34,708 nt of DNA from DATIXD01 sp035518875 (GCA_035518875.1 DATIXD010000193.1:1-34708); one strand, 5' to 3'; counted from the stretch's first letter, positions 1 through 9,584 are shown. Numbers and translations are program-made. The notes: generated by a model not told the origin, from the sequence alone.

Positions 1-1932
1 AAAGACCGCGCCATCCATTACCGCATCGACAACGGTTTCGACCATTTCAAGGTTTTTCTGTCGGTGGGTGTGATGAAGATGGTGCGCTCGGACCTTGCGG
101 CCAGCGGCGTAGTCTTCTCGCTCGATACCGAAACCGGTTTCCGCGATGTGGTGTTCATCACCGGCGCTTACGGTCTGGGCGAAAACGTCGTGCAAGGCGC
201 GGTGGACCCGGACGAGTTCTATGTCTTCAAACCCACCTTTCAACAGGGCTGCCGCGCAGTCCTGCGGCGCTCGCTGGGCGCCAAAAAGATCAGGATGGTC
301 TATGCGGAGGGGGCAGGACGCGAGACCACCCGCAACGTGCCGACCCCGAAGGAGGATCGGGAACGTTTCTGCATCAGCGACGAAGAGGTGCTGCGCCTCG
401 CGGATTCGACCATTAAGATCGAGGCGCATTATAGCGCCAAGGCCGGTCATCCCATGCCGATGGATGTGGAGTGGGCCAAGGATGGCATCGACGGCCGGAT
501 CTACATCGTGCAGGCGCGGCCGGAAACGGTGGCCTCGCAGAAACCCCTGAACATCCTCGAAGAGTACGAACTGGAAGGAAAAGGCCTGGTGCTCGCCAGC
601 GGCCACGCGGTGGGCGGCAAGGCGGCGTCGGGCAAGGCGCGCATTATCACTGACGTGGCCCAGTTGAGCCAGTTTCAACCGGGCGAAGTGCTGGTGGCGG
701 ACACGACGACGCCGGATTGGGGCACGGTGATGAAAACCGCGGCGGCGATCGTGACCAACCGTGGCGGGCGTACCTGCCACGCGGCCATCGTCGCACGTGA
801 ACTGGGCATCCCCGCCGTGGTCGGTTGCGACAATGCCACCGTATCGATCAAGGCGGGCAGGGAAGTGACCGTCTCCTGTGCGGAAGGCGATGTCGGGCAC
901 GTCTATGCCGGCATCATCCCCGTAAAATGCGTTCGAATCGATCTGTCCGCCCTGCCCCGTCCCAGGACGCATTTGATGCTCAACGTCGGCAATCCGGACA
1001 TCGCGTTCCGGACCAGTTTCCTGCCCAACGACGGGGTTGGGCTGGCGCGCATGGAATTCATCATCAATCAGTACATCAGTGCCCATCCCATGGCGCTGCT
1101 GCATCCGGAAAAGGTACAGGACGGCAGGGAGCGCGCCCAGCTCGAGGGGCTGACCCGCCACCACAAGACCCCTGCCGACTTCTTCGTGGAGCGCTTGTCG
1201 GAGGGAGTGGGCACCATCGCCGCCGCGTTTTACCCCAAGCCGGTGATTGTGCGCATGTCGGACTTCAAGACCAACGAGTATGCCAGCCTGTTGGGAGGGC
1301 GCTGGTTCGAACCTGTGGAAGACAATCCCATGCTGGGCTTCCGTGGCGCCTCCCGCTATGCCCATCCGGCCTACGCCGAAGGATTTACTCTGGAGTGCGC
1401 GGCCATGAAGCGGGTACGCGAGTTCATGGGCCTGACCAACGTCAAACTCATGATCCCCTTTTGCCGCCGGGTGCAGGAGGGGGAGCAGGTGCTGGAAGCC
1501 ATGGCGGCGCACGGTCTCAAGCGGGGCGAGAACGGCCTGGAAATCTACGTCATGTGCGAGATTCCCAACAATGTGGTACAGATCGACGCGTTCTCCAAAC
1601 TGTTCGATGGCTTTTCCATCGGTTCGAATGACCTCACCCAACTGGTTCTCGGCGTGGATCGCGACTCTCAGATTGTTGCCTTTGACTTCGACGAGCGCGA
1701 CCCCGGCGTCAAGGAGATGATCCGCCAGACGGTGGAGGGCGCGCGGCGCAATGGCCGCCATTCGGGCATCTGCGGCCAGGCGCCTTCCGATTACCCGGAA
1801 ATGGCGGAATACCTGGTGGAGATCGGCATCGACTCCATGAGCCTCAATCCCGATACTGTACTCAAGACCACCCGCCATGTACTGGAGGTGGAAAAGCGGT
1901 TGGGTTATTCACCCCGGCAAGAAGCCCTATGA
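1..1932 (+). CDS. ppsA: Phosphoenolpyruvate synthase, 5'-truncated by window edge
   Basis: The reading frame is open from base 1, so the N-terminus lies outside the window. The 643 codons seen cover most of the roughly 790-residue family, and about 150 residues are missing. PpsA converts pyruvate plus ATP to PEP, AMP and phosphate in the cytoplasm, the entry to gluconeogenesis from C3 units. The rest of the nucleotide-binding domain is present (YGLGENVVQGAV near the start). The swivelling phosphohistidine motif GGRTCHAAIVARELGIPAVV has its His at 778-780. The C-terminal PEP/pyruvate barrel carries IGSNDLTQLVLGVDRD and GICGQ, whose Cys is the usual acid/base. The stop codon overlaps the next start in an ATGA, indicating translational coupling to the NAD-salvage genes. 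Confidence in the family is very high. Whether ppsA leads the operon cannot be seen. Confidence 0.97.
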   Translation, partial: KDRAIHYRIDNGFDHFKVFLSVGVMKMVRSDLAASGVVFSLDTETGFRDVVFITGAYGLGENVVQGAVDPDEFYVFKPTFQQGCRAVLRRSLGAKKIRMVYAEGAGRETTRNVPTPKEDRERFCISDEEVLRLADSTIKIEAHYSAKAGHPMPMDVEWAKDGIDGRIYIVQARPETVASQKPLNILEEYELEGKGLVLASGHAVGGKAASGKARIITDVAQLSQFQPGEVLVADTTTPDWGTVMKTAAAIVTNRGGRTCHAAIVARELGIPAVVGCDNATVSIKAGREVTVSCAEGDVGHVYAGIIPVKCVRIDLSALPRPRTHLMLNVGNPDIAFRTSFLPNDGVGLARMEFIINQYISAHPMALLHPEKVQDGRERAQLEGLTRHHKTPADFFVERLSEGVGTIAAAFYPKPVIVRMSDFKTNEYASLLGGRWFEPVEDNPMLGFRGASRYAHPAYAEGFTLECAAMKRVREFMGLTNVKLMIPFCRRVQEGEQVLEAMAAHGLKRGENGLEIYVMCEIPNNVVQIDAFSKLFDGFSIGSNDLTQLVLGVDRDSQIVAFDFDERDPGVKEMIRQTVEGARRNGRHSGICGQAPSDYPEMAEYLVEIGIDSMSLNPDTVLKTTRHVLEVEKRLGYSPRQEAL

Positions 1933-2507
1933 ACCTGCACCCCGGGGATGCATTGTTGCTGGTGGACATTCAGAACGACTTTCTGCCGGGGGGCAGCCTG
2001 GCCGTGCCGCAAGGTAATCAAGTCGTGCCGGTAGCGAACCGTTATCTAACGCTATTCCAAACCTATCATTTGCCCGTTTTCGCAACCCGCGACTGGCACC
2101 CGCCCCTCCACTGCTCTTTCCAGTCCCAGGGCGGGCCCTGGCCACCCCACTGCGTGGCCGGAACTGCGGGCGCTGGCTTTCCAACAGGACTGCATCTGTC
2201 GGCAGATACCCGCATCGTTTCCAAGGCGACCACGCCAGAGCGCGATGCCTACTCGGGCTTCAGCGGAACCGAGCTCGACCGGCTGCTCAAGGAAGCCGAG
2301 ATCAGGCGCTTGTTCGTGGTGGGGTTGGCCACCGATTACTGCGTCCTGAATACGGTTAAGGACGCCCTGGCGCTTGGCTATTCGGTATGCCTTTTGACGG
2401 ATGCGATCCGGGCAGTGGAGAACCATCCCGGCGACGGAGAGCGGGCCATTGCGGAAATGCGGGGCTTGGGCGCCGTTCTCCTCGACTTCCAAGCGCTCCA
2501 GGAATAA
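1929..2507 (+). CDS. pncA: Nicotinamidase (isochorismatase-fold)
   Basis: A 192-residue cysteine hydrolase that deamidates nicotinamide to nicotinate, the first step of the NAD salvage route. The catalytic triad is readable: D13 in LLVDIQNDF, K99 in IVSKATTPERDAYSGF and C138 in GLATDYCVLNTV. The metal-binding cluster is DWHPPLHCSF followed by WPPHCVAG. These motifs separate nicotinamidases from generic isochorismatases. The start overlaps the ppsA stop (ATGA), so translation is probably coupled. Only 3 bases separate its stop from the pncB start, which is strong context because pncB uses its product. Length is close to E. coli PncA (about 213 residues). No signal peptide is seen, so it is cytoplasmic. 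Confidence 0.93.
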   Translation: MNLHPGDALLLVDIQNDFLPGGSLAVPQGNQVVPVANRYLTLFQTYHLPVFATRDWHPPLHCSFQSQGGPWPPHCVAGTAGAGFPTGLHLSADTRIVSKATTPERDAYSGFSGTELDRLLKEAEIRRLFVVGLATDYCVLNTVKDALALGYSVCLLTDAIRAVENHPGDGERAIAEMRGLGAVLLDFQALQE

Positions 2508-2510
2508 TCG

Positions 2511-3851
2511 ATGAGCTCGGCCGAGAGCGCTCTGCTCACCGACCTATACCAGCTCACCATGCTCCAGGCCTATCACGACCAAGGCATGAACGACATCGCC
2601 GCGTTCGAGTTTTTCGTGCGCAAGATGCCGGAGAACCGCAATTTCCTGCTGGCCGCGGGCCTGGAGCAGGCGGTGGAGTTCCTGGAGAATCTACACTTCA
2701 CCGCCGAAGAGCTGAGCTGGCTCGCCAGTTGCGGCCACTTCCGCCGCGACTTCGTGGACTCTCTTGAGGGGCTGCGCTTCACTGGCGAGGTTCACGCCAT
2801 GCCGGAGGGGACGGTTTTTTTTCCCGACGAGCCGATCCTGCGGGTGATTGCGCCGATCCGCGAAGCCCAGCTGGTCGAGAGCCGTCTCATCAATTTGCTG
2901 CAGTTTCAGACCCTCATCGCCTCTAAGGCTGCGCGCTCGGTGCTGGCCGCACCCGGCAAGCTGCTGGTCGATTTCGGCCTGCGCCGTGCCCATGGTGCCG
3001 AGGCCGGGCTGCTCTCAGCCCGCGCCAGCTACCTCGCTGGCTTTACCGGCAGTGCCACGGTCCTGGCCGGGATGCGCTGGGGCATTCCGCTCTACGGCAC
3101 GATGGCGCACTCCTTTATTCAGGCTCACAGCATAGAGGTTGAAGCGTTTGAGCATTTCGCACGCGCCTTTCCCCAGAACTGTGTGCTGCTCATCGATACC
3201 TATGATACCGAGGCTGCCGCCGCTAAGTTGATCCCCCTGGCGCGTAAGCTTGCGGCAGACGGCATCAGCATCCGGGCGGTGCGCATCGACAGCGGCGATC
3301 TGGGTGAACATGCCCGGCGCGTGCGCCGCATCCTCGACGACGCCGGTCTTAATGATGTGGAAATCTTCGCCAGCAGCAGCCTGGACGAATACAAACTACG
3401 GGAGTTGGTCGCGAGCGCGCCGATCGACGGCTTCGGCGTCGGCACACGGATGAACACCTCCGCTGATAAGCCCTACCTGGATTGCGCCTATAAGTTGCAG
3501 GAGTACGCCGGGAGGCCTAGGCGCAAGCGCTCGGAGGGCAAAGCGACCTGGCCCGGGCGCAAACAGGTTTACCGCCGCTGTGGCGCTGCTGGAACCTTCT
3601 CCGAAGACCTGCTCACCACGGATGACGACGTGCAGTCCGGCGTACCGCTCATATTGCAGGTCATGAAAGAAGGCCGCCGCATGGCACCGCCACTGAACCT
3701 CGCGGAAATACGCGACTACGCCGCCGTCCAACTGGCTGCCCTGCCGGAACCCCTGCGAGGCTTGGAGCCGGCGCCCGCATATCCCGTCACGGTGTCTTAT
3801 CGACTCAGAGAGCTCGCCCGCTTCGTCGACGCTTCCATTGAAGTCGGCTAG
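2511..3851 (+). CDS. pncB: Nicotinate phosphoribosyltransferase
   Basis: A 446-residue enzyme expected to join nicotinate and PRPP to give nicotinate mononucleotide, the committed Preiss-Handler step. The N-terminus LLTDLYQLTMLQAY is a family hallmark. GTMAHSFIQAHS carries the conserved His (H200) that is phosphorylated in characterised members, and VRIDSGDLGEHARRVRRIL with FGVGTRMNTS form the phosphoribosyl-binding part of the barrel. The start lies 3 bases after the pncA stop, so the pair looks translationally coupled and forms a two-step nicotinamide-to-NaMN module. Length and motif spacing fit the bacterial family. Regulation is not visible; any promoter would lie upstream of the window or inside ppsA. 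Confidence 0.93.
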   Translation: MSSAESALLTDLYQLTMLQAYHDQGMNDIAAFEFFVRKMPENRNFLLAAGLEQAVEFLENLHFTAEELSWLASCGHFRRDFVDSLEGLRFTGEVHAMPEGTVFFPDEPILRVIAPIREAQLVESRLINLLQFQTLIASKAARSVLAAPGKLLVDFGLRRAHGAEAGLLSARASYLAGFTGSATVLAGMRWGIPLYGTMAHSFIQAHSIEVEAFEHFARAFPQNCVLLIDTYDTEAAAAKLIPLARKLAADGISIRAVRIDSGDLGEHARRVRRILDDAGLNDVEIFASSSLDEYKLRELVASAPIDGFGVGTRMNTSADKPYLDCAYKLQEYAGRPRRKRSEGKATWPGRKQVYRRCGAAGTFSEDLLTTDDDVQSGVPLILQVMKEGRRMAPPLNLAEIRDYAAVQLAALPEPLRGLEPAPAYPVTVSYRLRELARFVDASIEVG

Positions 3852-4179
3852 AGTCAAGGTTACGATCTTTCCAGCGACGCTCACTGGCTGTTCCATGAAG
3901 GTTTCGGAAATACGGGCTTTTGATTACAGTCGCGGACCTTCCAGTTCGGAACCTTCTCGCTACTTCAGTCGTCAAAAAAATCAGGAAGCGGACTCAATTG
4001 CTTAACGGACTGAACTAGATTAGGCTTTAAACTAGTAGGGAAATGCTTTCAACAAGCAGGGACCGTATCGGGTAAACATTAACTTGCCGATCATAGAGCG
4101 TTGACCTGGATGCGGCTTCCGATCATCCCAAGGCCGTTTTTGCGGCGCGCGTTTTTAATTATCGATTCAGGAGAGGTTC
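3852..4179. other. Intergenic stretch ahead of prkA
   Basis: The 328 bases hold no credible reading frame. The only confident signal is the prkA ribosome binding site AGGAGAGG at 4169-4176, three bases before the ATG. I looked for a sigma54 (GG-N10-GC) or strong sigma70 promoter for the prkA cassette and found none I would defend. No T-tract terminator follows pncB. Confidence 0.6.
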
Positions 4180-6105
4180 ATGGGCGGCGTATTTGACCAT
4201 TACCAATCACGCTACGAAAAAAGCAAACACGAGGAACTGAGCTTACAGGAGTATCTGGAGATTTGCCGGAATGATCCGAGCGCCTACGCGAGTCCGGCGC
4301 AGCGCATGCTGCTTGCGATCGGTGAACCGGAGCTGATGGATACTCGAATGGACCCGCGGCTGAGCCGTATCTTCGCCAACAAGGTGATCAAACGTTATCC
4401 GGCCTTCGCCGAGTTCTACGGTATGGAAGAGGTGATCGAGCAGATCGTCGCCTATTTCCGTCACGCGGCTCAGGGACTGGAAGAGAAGAAACAGATACTC
4501 TACCTGTTGGGACCGGTCGGCGGCGGCAAGTCCTCCTTGGCCGAAAAGCTCAAGCAACTGATCGAGCGGACGCCGTTCTACGGCATCAAGGGCTCGCCGG
4601 TGAACGAATCACCGCTCGGACTCTTCTCCCCCGACGAGGATGGCCCGATTCTGGAAGAGGAGTACGGTATTCCCCGTCGCTATCTCAATACCATCATGTC
4701 GCCATGGGCTGTCAAGCGACTGCATGAATACAACGGAGACATCACCAAATTCAAGGTGGTTAAGCTTTACCCGTCCATTCTCGATCAACGCGCGGTCACC
4801 AAAACGGAACCCGGTGACGAGAACAATCAAGACATCTCCTCGCTGGTGGGCAAGGTGGATATCCGCAAGCTCGAGAAATATTCCCAGGACGATCCGGATG
4901 CCTACAGCTTCTCGGGCGGTCTGTGCCTGGGCAACCGGGGCATCATGGAGTTCGTGGAAATGTTCAAGGCTCCCATCAAGGTCTTGCATCCCTTGCTGAC
5001 AGCCACCCAGGAAGGCAATTACAAGGGCACCGAGGGGCTCTCGGCCATCCCTTTCGAGGGCATCATCCTGGCCCATTCCAACGAATCGGAATGGCAGCAG
5101 TTCCGCCACAACAAGAACAACGAGGCATTCCTCGACCGCGTCTATGTCGTCAAGGTACCTTACTGCCTCAGGGTTTCCGACGAAATAAAGATTTACCAAA
5201 AACTGTTGACTCACAGTTCCCTTTCGGCCGCTCCGTGCGCCCCCAACACGCTGAAGATGCTGGCCCAGTTCATCGTCTTGTCGCGCCTAAAGGAACCGGA
5301 GAATTCCAGCATCTACTCCAAGATGCGGATCTATGACGGCGAGAACCTAAAGGATACCGACCCGAAGGCCAAGTCCTACCAGGAATACAAGGATTTCGCC
5401 GGGGTCGACGAGGGCATGGAGGGCTTGTCGACGCGTTTCGCATTCAAGATACTGTCCAAGGTGTTCAACTTCGATCACAGCGAGGTGGCGGCCAACGCCG
5501 TACATCTGGTTTACGTGCTGGAGCAACAGATTGCCCAGGAACAGTTCCCTCCGGAAACCCAGGAGCGCTACTTGCGGTTCATCAAGGAATATCTGGTTCC
5601 GCGTTACATCGAGTTCATCGGCAAGGAAATCCAGACCGCTTATTTGGAGTCGTATTCGGAATACGGCCAGAACATCTTCGACCGTTACGTGACCTATGCC
5701 GACTACTGGATTCAGGATCAGGAGTACCGCGATCCCGACACCGGCGAAAGCTTCGACCGCGGGGCCCTCAACGAGGAACTGGAGAAGATCGAGAAGCCTG
5801 CAGGCATCGGTAACCCCAAGGATTTTCGTAATGAAATCGTGAATTTTGTGCTCAGGGCGAAGGCCAAGAATGCCGGCAAGAACCCGACGTGGACCAGCTA
5901 TGAAAAGCTTAGGGCCGTGATCGAGAAGAAGATGTTCGCCAACACCGAGGAGCTGCTGCCGGTGATCTCCTTCAGCACCAAGGGTTCCGCAGACGACCAG
6001 AAGAAGCACCAGGATTTCGTCAACCGGATGGGTTTGAAGGGCTATACGCCGAAGCAGGTGCGCTTGCTATCGGAGTGGTACCTGCGGGTCCGCAAGTCAT
6101 CCTGA
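4180..6105 (+). CDS. prkA: PrkA-family serine protein kinase (YeaG-like)
   Basis: A 641-residue protein, nearly the length of E. coli YeaG (644). The N-terminal AAA-type domain has a Walker A loop GPVGGGKS at residues 111-118, just after an ordered start typical of the family (MGGVFDHYQSRYEKSKHEEL). The C-terminal half is the PrkA kinase-like domain, including FNFDHSEVAANAVHLVYVLE. Family members are reported as Ser/Thr kinases linked to nitrogen starvation, stationary phase or sporulation, but their substrates are poorly defined. A strong Shine-Dalgarno AGGAGAGG precedes the ATG. It is the first gene of the prkA-yeaH-spoVR cassette, with 12 bases to the next gene. No membrane segment is visible. 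The molecular role here is inferred from family only. Confidence 0.95.
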   Translation: MGGVFDHYQSRYEKSKHEELSLQEYLEICRNDPSAYASPAQRMLLAIGEPELMDTRMDPRLSRIFANKVIKRYPAFAEFYGMEEVIEQIVAYFRHAAQGLEEKKQILYLLGPVGGGKSSLAEKLKQLIERTPFYGIKGSPVNESPLGLFSPDEDGPILEEEYGIPRRYLNTIMSPWAVKRLHEYNGDITKFKVVKLYPSILDQRAVTKTEPGDENNQDISSLVGKVDIRKLEKYSQDDPDAYSFSGGLCLGNRGIMEFVEMFKAPIKVLHPLLTATQEGNYKGTEGLSAIPFEGIILAHSNESEWQQFRHNKNNEAFLDRVYVVKVPYCLRVSDEIKIYQKLLTHSSLSAAPCAPNTLKMLAQFIVLSRLKEPENSSIYSKMRIYDGENLKDTDPKAKSYQEYKDFAGVDEGMEGLSTRFAFKILSKVFNFDHSEVAANAVHLVYVLEQQIAQEQFPPETQERYLRFIKEYLVPRYIEFIGKEIQTAYLESYSEYGQNIFDRYVTYADYWIQDQEYRDPDTGESFDRGALNEELEKIEKPAGIGNPKDFRNEIVNFVLRAKAKNAGKNPTWTSYEKLRAVIEKKMFANTEELLPVISFSTKGSADDQKKHQDFVNRMGLKGYTPKQVRLLSEWYLRVRKSS

Positions 6106-6117
6106 GGCGGAGAACCT

Positions 6118-7380
6118 ATGTCGCGCTTTGTCGATCGCAGGCTCAATTCGAAGAACAAGAGCGCCGTCAACCGACAGCGCTTCTTGCAGCGCTTCCATGG
6201 GCAAATACGCAAAGCTGTGGCGGACGCCATTTCCAAACGATCCGTTACGGATATCGAGAGCGGAGAAAAGATTAAGATTCCCGCGAAGGACATCTCCGAA
6301 CCGATTTTCCGGCACGGACCGGGAGGGCAGCGGCAAATCGTTCATCCGGGCAACAAGAAATTCGTCGGGGGCGACCGGGTCCCGCGGCCCGAAGATGGCT
6401 CTGGGTCGGGCGGGAAGGCGAGCAATTCCGGCGAAGGAGAGGATGATTTCGTTTTCGAGCTGACGCGGGAGGAGTTTCTCGAATATTTCTTCGAGGACCT
6501 GGAACTTCCCAATCTCGTCAAGACTCAGTTGGCCCGTGAAGCCGCCTACAAGAGCGTCCGGGCGGGTTATACCCAGAGCGGAGTGCCGACCAACCTGCAC
6601 GTGATTCGCTCACTACGCGGCGCCTTGGCGAGGCGCATGACGCTCTCTGCGCCCTATGCTCAGCAAAAGCGGGAACTAGAGGAGGAGCTCGAAACACTGT
6701 TGGAAACAGCGGAGGAGGACGATCCGCGGGCCATCGAAATACGGCTGGAAATCGAGCGGCTGGAACAGAAAATCCTTGGCATCCCTTTCATCGACACCTT
6801 TGACCTACGCTTCCGCAATCGCGTACAGGTGCCATTGCCCACGACCCAGGCTGTCATGTTCTGTTTGATGGACGTGTCGGGTTCGATGGACCAGGACAAG
6901 AAGGATCTCGCCAAGCGGTTCTTTCTGCTCTTGTACCTATTCCTCACGCGGAGTTACGAGCGGACCGATGTGGTGTTCATCCGCCACCATACAATCGCTT
7001 CGGAAGTGAACGAAGAGGAATTCTTCTATTCCAGGGAAACCGGCGGCACGGTCGTTTCCAGTGCGCTTGAGCTGACGCGGGACATCATCAGGGAGCGCTA
7101 TTCGTCCAGTGACTGGAATATCTATACCGCCCAAGCTTCGGATGGCGACAACTGGCCGGAAGATTCCGGCAATTGCAGCCGCATTCTCACGAATGAACTG
7201 ATGCCGATGTTGCAGTATTACGCTTACATCGAAATCGACAACAGCAATCCGCAGAGCCTCTGGAACGAATACGAAAAAGTCGCCGCCGCATGGCCGAACT
7301 TCGCCATGCGCGCGATCGGCGAAGCATCCGATATCTATCCAGTGTTCCGCGAACTCTTCAAGAAACAGCAACACGCATGA
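6118..7380 (+). CDS. yeaH: YeaH/YhbH family protein (UPF0229), VWA-like
   Basis: A 420-residue protein of the UPF0229 family. The N-terminal third is basic and low in hydrophobics (FVDRRLNSKNKSAVNRQRF), followed by a glycine/acid linker. The C-terminal part resembles a von Willebrand A domain: FCLMDVSGSMDQ places a MIDAS-type DxSxS at D252, with later conserved parts FIRHHTIASEVNEEEFF and GGTVVSSAL. It is co-conserved with prkA and spoVR across Proteobacteria, and it sits between them here. It starts 12 bases after prkA and overlaps spoVR by ATGA. Its biochemical function is unknown in the family; it may be a scaffold or a partner of the PrkA ATPase, by analogy with AAA plus VWA pairs such as MoxR/VWA. 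Confidence 0.93.
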   Translation: MSRFVDRRLNSKNKSAVNRQRFLQRFHGQIRKAVADAISKRSVTDIESGEKIKIPAKDISEPIFRHGPGGQRQIVHPGNKKFVGGDRVPRPEDGSGSGGKASNSGEGEDDFVFELTREEFLEYFFEDLELPNLVKTQLAREAAYKSVRAGYTQSGVPTNLHVIRSLRGALARRMTLSAPYAQQKRELEEELETLLETAEEDDPRAIEIRLEIERLEQKILGIPFIDTFDLRFRNRVQVPLPTTQAVMFCLMDVSGSMDQDKKDLAKRFFLLLYLFLTRSYERTDVVFIRHHTIASEVNEEEFFYSRETGGTVVSSALELTRDIIRERYSSSDWNIYTAQASDGDNWPEDSGNCSRILTNELMPMLQYYAYIEIDNSNPQSLWNEYEKVAAAWPNFAMRAIGEASDIYPVFRELFKKQQHA

Positions 7381-8861
7381 GCTTTATTTCAGAAGGTTCC
7401 GAATGGAACTTCGAGCTACTGGAACGTTACGATAGCGAACTGGGGCGCATTGCCGCTCACTATCATCTCGATACCTATCCCAATCAGATCGAGATCATCA
7501 CCTCCGAACAGATGATGGATGCGTACTCCAGCACCGGGATGCCGGTGTTCTATCATCACTGGTCGTTCGGCAAGCAATTCCTGAGTGTCGAAAAGAGTTA
7601 CAAACGAGGACAAATGGGATTGGCGTACGAACTGGTCATCAACTCCAATCCCTGCATCGCTTATCTGATGGAGGAAAACAGCATCACCATGCAGGCGTTG
7701 GTGATCGCCCACGCCTGTTACGGACACAATTCGTTCTTCAAGAATAATTACCTCTTCAAGGCCTGGACCAGCGCGGACGCCATTGTCGACTATCTGGTGT
7801 TCGCTCGGAATTTCATCGCCGACTGCGAGGAGCGCTACGGTTCCGGCGCTGTTGAAGAAATTCTGGACTCCTGTCACGCGCTGATGAATTACGGCGTGGA
7901 TCGCTACAAAAAGCCATCGCCCTTGTCCATGGAGGAGGAGCGCATGCGTCAGAAGGAGCGAGAGGAATATCTCCAATCCCAGGTCAACGATCTCTGGCGG
8001 CGTACCGTACCGATCAAAGACAGCGCCGAAACGCGGCAAAATCAGCGGTTTCCGTCAGAGCCGGAGGAGAATCTGCTCTATTTCATCGAAAAGCATGCGC
8101 CGCTCCTGGAATCATGGCAGCGGGAAATTGTGCGGATCGTGCGTAAGATTGCCCAATATCTGTATCCTCAGCGGCATACCAAAGTGATGAACGAGGGCTG
8201 GGCGACTTTCTGGCATTACACCTTGCTCAACCATCTCTATGACGAGGGTAAGGTGAGCGACGGATTCATCCTGGAGTTCCTGACCTCTCACACCGGTGTC
8301 GTATTCCAACCCGACTATGATCGCCCTTACTATTCTGGCATCAATCCCTACGCGCTCGGATTCGCCATGATGAGCGATATCCGCCGTATCTGCGAAAACC
8401 CGACCGACGAGGACAAGCGTTGGTTTCCCGCTATCGCAGGCAGGGATTGGCTGGAAACTCTCGATTTCGCCATGCGCAATTTCAAAGACGAGAGCTTCAT
8501 CGCGCAGTATCTTTCTCCCAAGATCATCCGTGACTTCAAGTTGTTCAACGTGTTGGACGACGATGAGGAGGACGACCTTGAAATCACCTGCATCCACGAC
8601 GAACAAGGCTACCAGGCCATCCGCAAATCCCTTTCCGAGCAGTACAATTTGGGTAACCTGGAGCCGAATATTCAGGTTTACAGCGTCGATACGCGCGGTA
8701 ACCGTTCACTGACCCTACGGCATTATCAGCACGATCGCAGACCTCTCGGCGACACGACTGACGAGGTGTTGAGGCATATACGCCGATTGTGGGGTTTCAA
8801 GGTACGGCTGGAAACGGTCGACAAGACGGGTGAAATCGAGCGCTTCCACGAGTGCGGTTGA
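7377..8861 (+). CDS. spoVR: SpoVR family protein (YcgB-like)
   Basis: The 494-residue product from ATG 7377 matches the usual YcgB length (about 510). I rejected a start 87 bases upstream because it lies inside yeaH and adds residues unlike the family; the ATG at 7377 overlaps the yeaH TGA as ATGA. Family landmarks are MPVFYHHWSFGKQF, AHACYGHNSFFKNNYLF and MNEGWATFWHYTLLNHLYD. The last two contain conserved His/Glu clusters that suggest a metal-dependent fold, though no activity is established. In Bacillus SpoVR affects spore cortex, while in Gram-negatives it is co-expressed with yeaG and yeaH under stress. It is soluble, with no signal peptide seen. It ends the cassette, with 99 bases to the convergent eda. 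Confidence 0.95.
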   Translation: MSFISEGSEWNFELLERYDSELGRIAAHYHLDTYPNQIEIITSEQMMDAYSSTGMPVFYHHWSFGKQFLSVEKSYKRGQMGLAYELVINSNPCIAYLMEENSITMQALVIAHACYGHNSFFKNNYLFKAWTSADAIVDYLVFARNFIADCEERYGSGAVEEILDSCHALMNYGVDRYKKPSPLSMEEERMRQKEREEYLQSQVNDLWRRTVPIKDSAETRQNQRFPSEPEENLLYFIEKHAPLLESWQREIVRIVRKIAQYLYPQRHTKVMNEGWATFWHYTLLNHLYDEGKVSDGFILEFLTSHTGVVFQPDYDRPYYSGINPYALGFAMMSDIRRICENPTDEDKRWFPAIAGRDWLETLDFAMRNFKDESFIAQYLSPKIIRDFKLFNVLDDDEEDDLEITCIHDEQGYQAIRKSLSEQYNLGNLEPNIQVYSVDTRGNRSLTLRHYQHDRRPLGDTTDEVLRHIRRLWGFKVRLETVDKTGEIERFHECG

Positions 8862-8960
8862 CAACGCTCGTTCCCGAAATTCGTCTTTACAGTCGCGCGA
8901 TATCTTCCCTCGGGAAAAACCGAGCACAATCGCCATTCCGTGGCGGAGTTCGCTGCAGGA

Positions 8961-9584
8961 TTACGGCTTGAGCGCCGCCGCCTCGCGCGCCAGGCGGGTG
9001 ATGTCCGTCCAGTTGCCGGCGGTGACTAGGTTCTTGGGGGTGAGCCAGGAGCCACCCACGCAGGCGACATTGGGGAGCTTGAAAAAGTCCGATGCGTTTT
9101 GCGCGTTGATACCTCCGGTCGGGCAGAAGCGGACTTGTGGGAAGGGACCTGCGAAGGACTCGAGCAATTTGATGCCGCCCGCGGCTACCGCCGGGAACAG
9201 TTTCATGACATTGAAACCCATTTCGAGCGCCTGCATCACCTCGGACATCGTGGCGACGCCTGGTAAGAACGGCAGTTGGCTCTCGGCGATGGCTTTGAGC
9301 AGCTTGGGTGTGCTGCCCGGCGAGACGCCGAACTGAGCACCCGCGGCGATCGAGGCTTCGAGTTGCCCCGGCGTGGCGATAGTGCCGACGCCGACGATGG
9401 CATCGGGCACAGCATGGCGAATCGCCCGCACGGAGTCCAGCCCGGCGGCCGTACGCAAGGTGATCTCCAATACGCGTATGCCGCCCTCAACCAAGGCCTG
9501 GGCTAACGGTATGGCGTCTTCCATCCGATCCACCACCATCACGGGCATGACGCTGGTTTTGGCGATAATCTGGTCCAAGTTCAT
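8961..9584 (-). CDS. eda: KDPG/KHG aldolase (Entner-Doudoroff)
   Basis: A 207-residue class I aldolase that splits 2-keto-3-deoxy-6-phosphogluconate into pyruvate and glyceraldehyde 3-phosphate. The Schiff-base lysine is K128 in GFNVMKLFPA and the catalytic glutamate is E40 in VLEITLRT. The phosphate-binding loop is FCPTGGINAQNA. The length is typical. It follows edd on the same strand after 109 bases, supplying the next reaction. The gap contains a hairpin with a T-run that could stop or thin transcription from edd, so eda may be attenuated or use its own promoter. Its Shine-Dalgarno is weak. The gene is followed by convergent spoVR. Confidence 0.96.
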   Translation of the reverse strand: MNLDQIIAKTSVMPVMVVDRMEDAIPLAQALVEGGIRVLEITLRTAAGLDSVRAIRHAVPDAIVGVGTIATPGQLEASIAAGAQFGVSPGSTPKLLKAIAESQLPFLPGVATMSEVMQALEMGFNVMKLFPAVAAGGIKLLESFAGPFPQVRFCPTGGINAQNASDFFKLPNVACVGGSWLTPKNLVTAGNWTDITRLAREAAALKP

